Shown here: positions 6,805 through 7,667 of the stretch, piece after piece
How the letters are laid out: each line of letters opens with the position of its first letter
Position numbering within the stretch: the first letter of the stretch is position 1
Source: Desulfobulbaceae bacterium UBA2276
GTDB lineage: Bacteria; Desulfobacterota; Desulfobulbia; Desulfobulbales; Desulfocapsaceae
Direction: 5' to 3'
Length of the DNA: 7,667 bases
NCBI GenBank assembly: GCA_002347085.1
Contig: DDWW01000054.1
Span: 98,389 to 106,055 of the forward strand
Notes under the pieces: model-generated
The model's database searches: none
Seen by the model: only the letters and a program-made list of their open reading frames with translations
Told to the model about the DNA's origin: nothing
Program-made: the position numbers and the translations under genes

Positions 6805-7667
6805 ATGAAAACAGCAGTTCTTTTTCCGGGACAGGGATCCCAATATCTGGGTATGGGGCGGGAATTTATAGAAACAGATCCCGCTTGCGCGGCCATTATG
6901 GATCAGGCCGAGGCCGTGTGTGATTTTCCCCTGCGGAGGCTTTGCCTGGAAGGGCCGATGGAGGAGTTGACCAGGGCTGTTCATCTGCAACCGGCCATTA
7001 CCGTGACCAATCTTATTTGCTGGCAGGCCTTGCGACAAGCTGTGGAAACCAATGGCGAGAGGATTGTCGTGCATTGTTTTGCCGGGCACAGTCTGGGCGA
7101 ATATTCGGCCCTCTGTGCTGCCGGTGTCCTCAGTATTGAAGACACTATCCGGCTTGTGGCCCAGCGCGGGATGCTGATGGAACGAGAGGGCCGGAAACAT
7201 CCAGGGGCGATGCGGGCCGTGCTGGGTCTGGATATCGCCCAGGTCGAAGAAATTGTCGCCCAGAACACAGGTGCCGGGGTGGCTACTGTCGCCAATCATA
7301 ATACCGAGCAGCAGATTGTGATCTCGGGGGAGGTGGCAGCCCTCGATGCAATCGGGCTCATGGCCGCCTCGCGAGGTGCGAAGGTTATTCCCCTGGCGGT
7401 CAGCGTGGCCAATCATAGTCCCTTGGTAGCTGATGCCGTTCCTGATTTTGCCGCCTGTATGGCCGAGGTGGAATTTCATCGACCGCAGACACCTGTCTAT
7501 TTTAATGTCTCGGCAATGACGGAAGAGGAACCGGTACGGATCAGAGAGATGATGGCCCGCCAGATCGCCTCTCGGGTTCGCTGGTTTGAGATTATCCAAG
7601 CCATGATTGCTCAAGGCGTTGACACCTTTATTGAGGTGGGTCCCAAGGCCGTGCTGAAAGGGATGAT
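6805..7667 (+). CDS. fabD: Malonyl-CoA:acyl carrier protein transacylase (cut by right window edge)
   Basis: About 287 residues are visible of a protein usually about 310 long. FabD moves the malonyl group from malonyl-CoA to ACP to supply fatty-acid elongation in the cytoplasm. The N-terminus carries FPGQGSQYLGMG at 7-18. The nucleophile is Ser96 in GHSLGEY, the malonate-binding arginine is Arg121 in QRGML, and the catalytic histidine is His204 in VSVANHSPLV. IEVGPKAVLKG near the edge matches the C-terminal family block IEVGPG..L. The ATG at 6805 has GAAGG at 6793-6797 with 7-nt spacing, overlapping the lspA stop codon, and the gap to lspA is 10 nt, so it is probably the third gene of the ileS operon. 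An acyltransferase domain of a polyketide-type enzyme is conceivable, but the free-standing N-terminus argues for a single-domain FabD. Confidence 0.93.
   Translation, partial: MKTAVLFPGQGSQYLGMGREFIETDPACAAIMDQAEAVCDFPLRRLCLEGPMEELTRAVHLQPAITVTNLICWQALRQAVETNGERIVVHCFAGHSLGEYSALCAAGVLSIEDTIRLVAQRGMLMEREGRKHPGAMRAVLGLDIAQVEEIVAQNTGAGVATVANHNTEQQIVISGEVAALDAIGLMAASRGAKVIPLAVSVANHSPLVADAVPDFAACMAEVEFHRPQTPVYFNVSAMTEEEPVRIREMMARQIASRVRWFEIIQAMIAQGVDTFIEVGPKAVLKGM

Noticed and set aside
6691..7614. A 307-codon open frame on the minus strand opposite lspA/fabD
   Set aside because: It lies antisense to fabD, whose full set of catalytic motifs is intact. The translation has no recognisable domain and reads as a shadow of the GC-rich codon pattern.

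Overview
The window looks like ordinary chromosomal DNA from an anaerobic Gram-negative bacterium. It holds two head-to-head gene clusters that diverge from one intergenic region at about 3100-3401. The best guess for the host is Desulfobacterota (sulfate-reducer-like, for example the Desulfobulbales). That is an inference from a CooC-type nickel-insertion ATPase, which points to an organism with carbon monoxide dehydrogenase/acetyl-CoA synthase, found beside an FtsEX-EnvC cell-division module and an ileS-lspA pair. No marker gene settles the taxonomy.

Leftward cluster (minus strand, read from 3099 down to 1): a CooC-like ATPase, ftsE, ftsX and the N-terminal part of an EnvC-like murein hydrolase activator that runs off the left edge. 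The genes are separated by 6 nt, a 4-nt overlap and 23 nt, so they probably form one transcription unit. A very good sigma70-type promoter (TTGACA, 18 nt, TATAAA) on the minus strand at 3249-3278 can drive it. FtsE (ATPase) and FtsX (membrane permease-like subunit) form a complex that does not transport. It passes ATP-driven conformational change across the inner membrane to periplasmic EnvC, which activates septal peptidoglycan amidases. The odd member is the CooC-like gene, which has no visible CODH partner here.

Rightward cluster (plus strand, from 3402 to the right edge): ileS (isoleucyl-tRNA synthetase, complete), lspA (lipoprotein signal peptidase, complete) and fabD (malonyl-CoA:ACP transacylase, cut by the window edge). 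The ileS stop codon directly abuts the lspA start codon, and fabD follows 10 nt after lspA, so this also looks like an operon. It links translation, lipoprotein maturation and fatty-acid synthesis.

I saw no mobile elements, CRISPR arrays, RNA genes, phage genes or convincing terminators. I found no clearly undescribed system. The observations most worth a second look are the CooC-type gene at the head of the ftsEX-envC unit, and an altered ABC signature motif (LSRGE) in FtsE.
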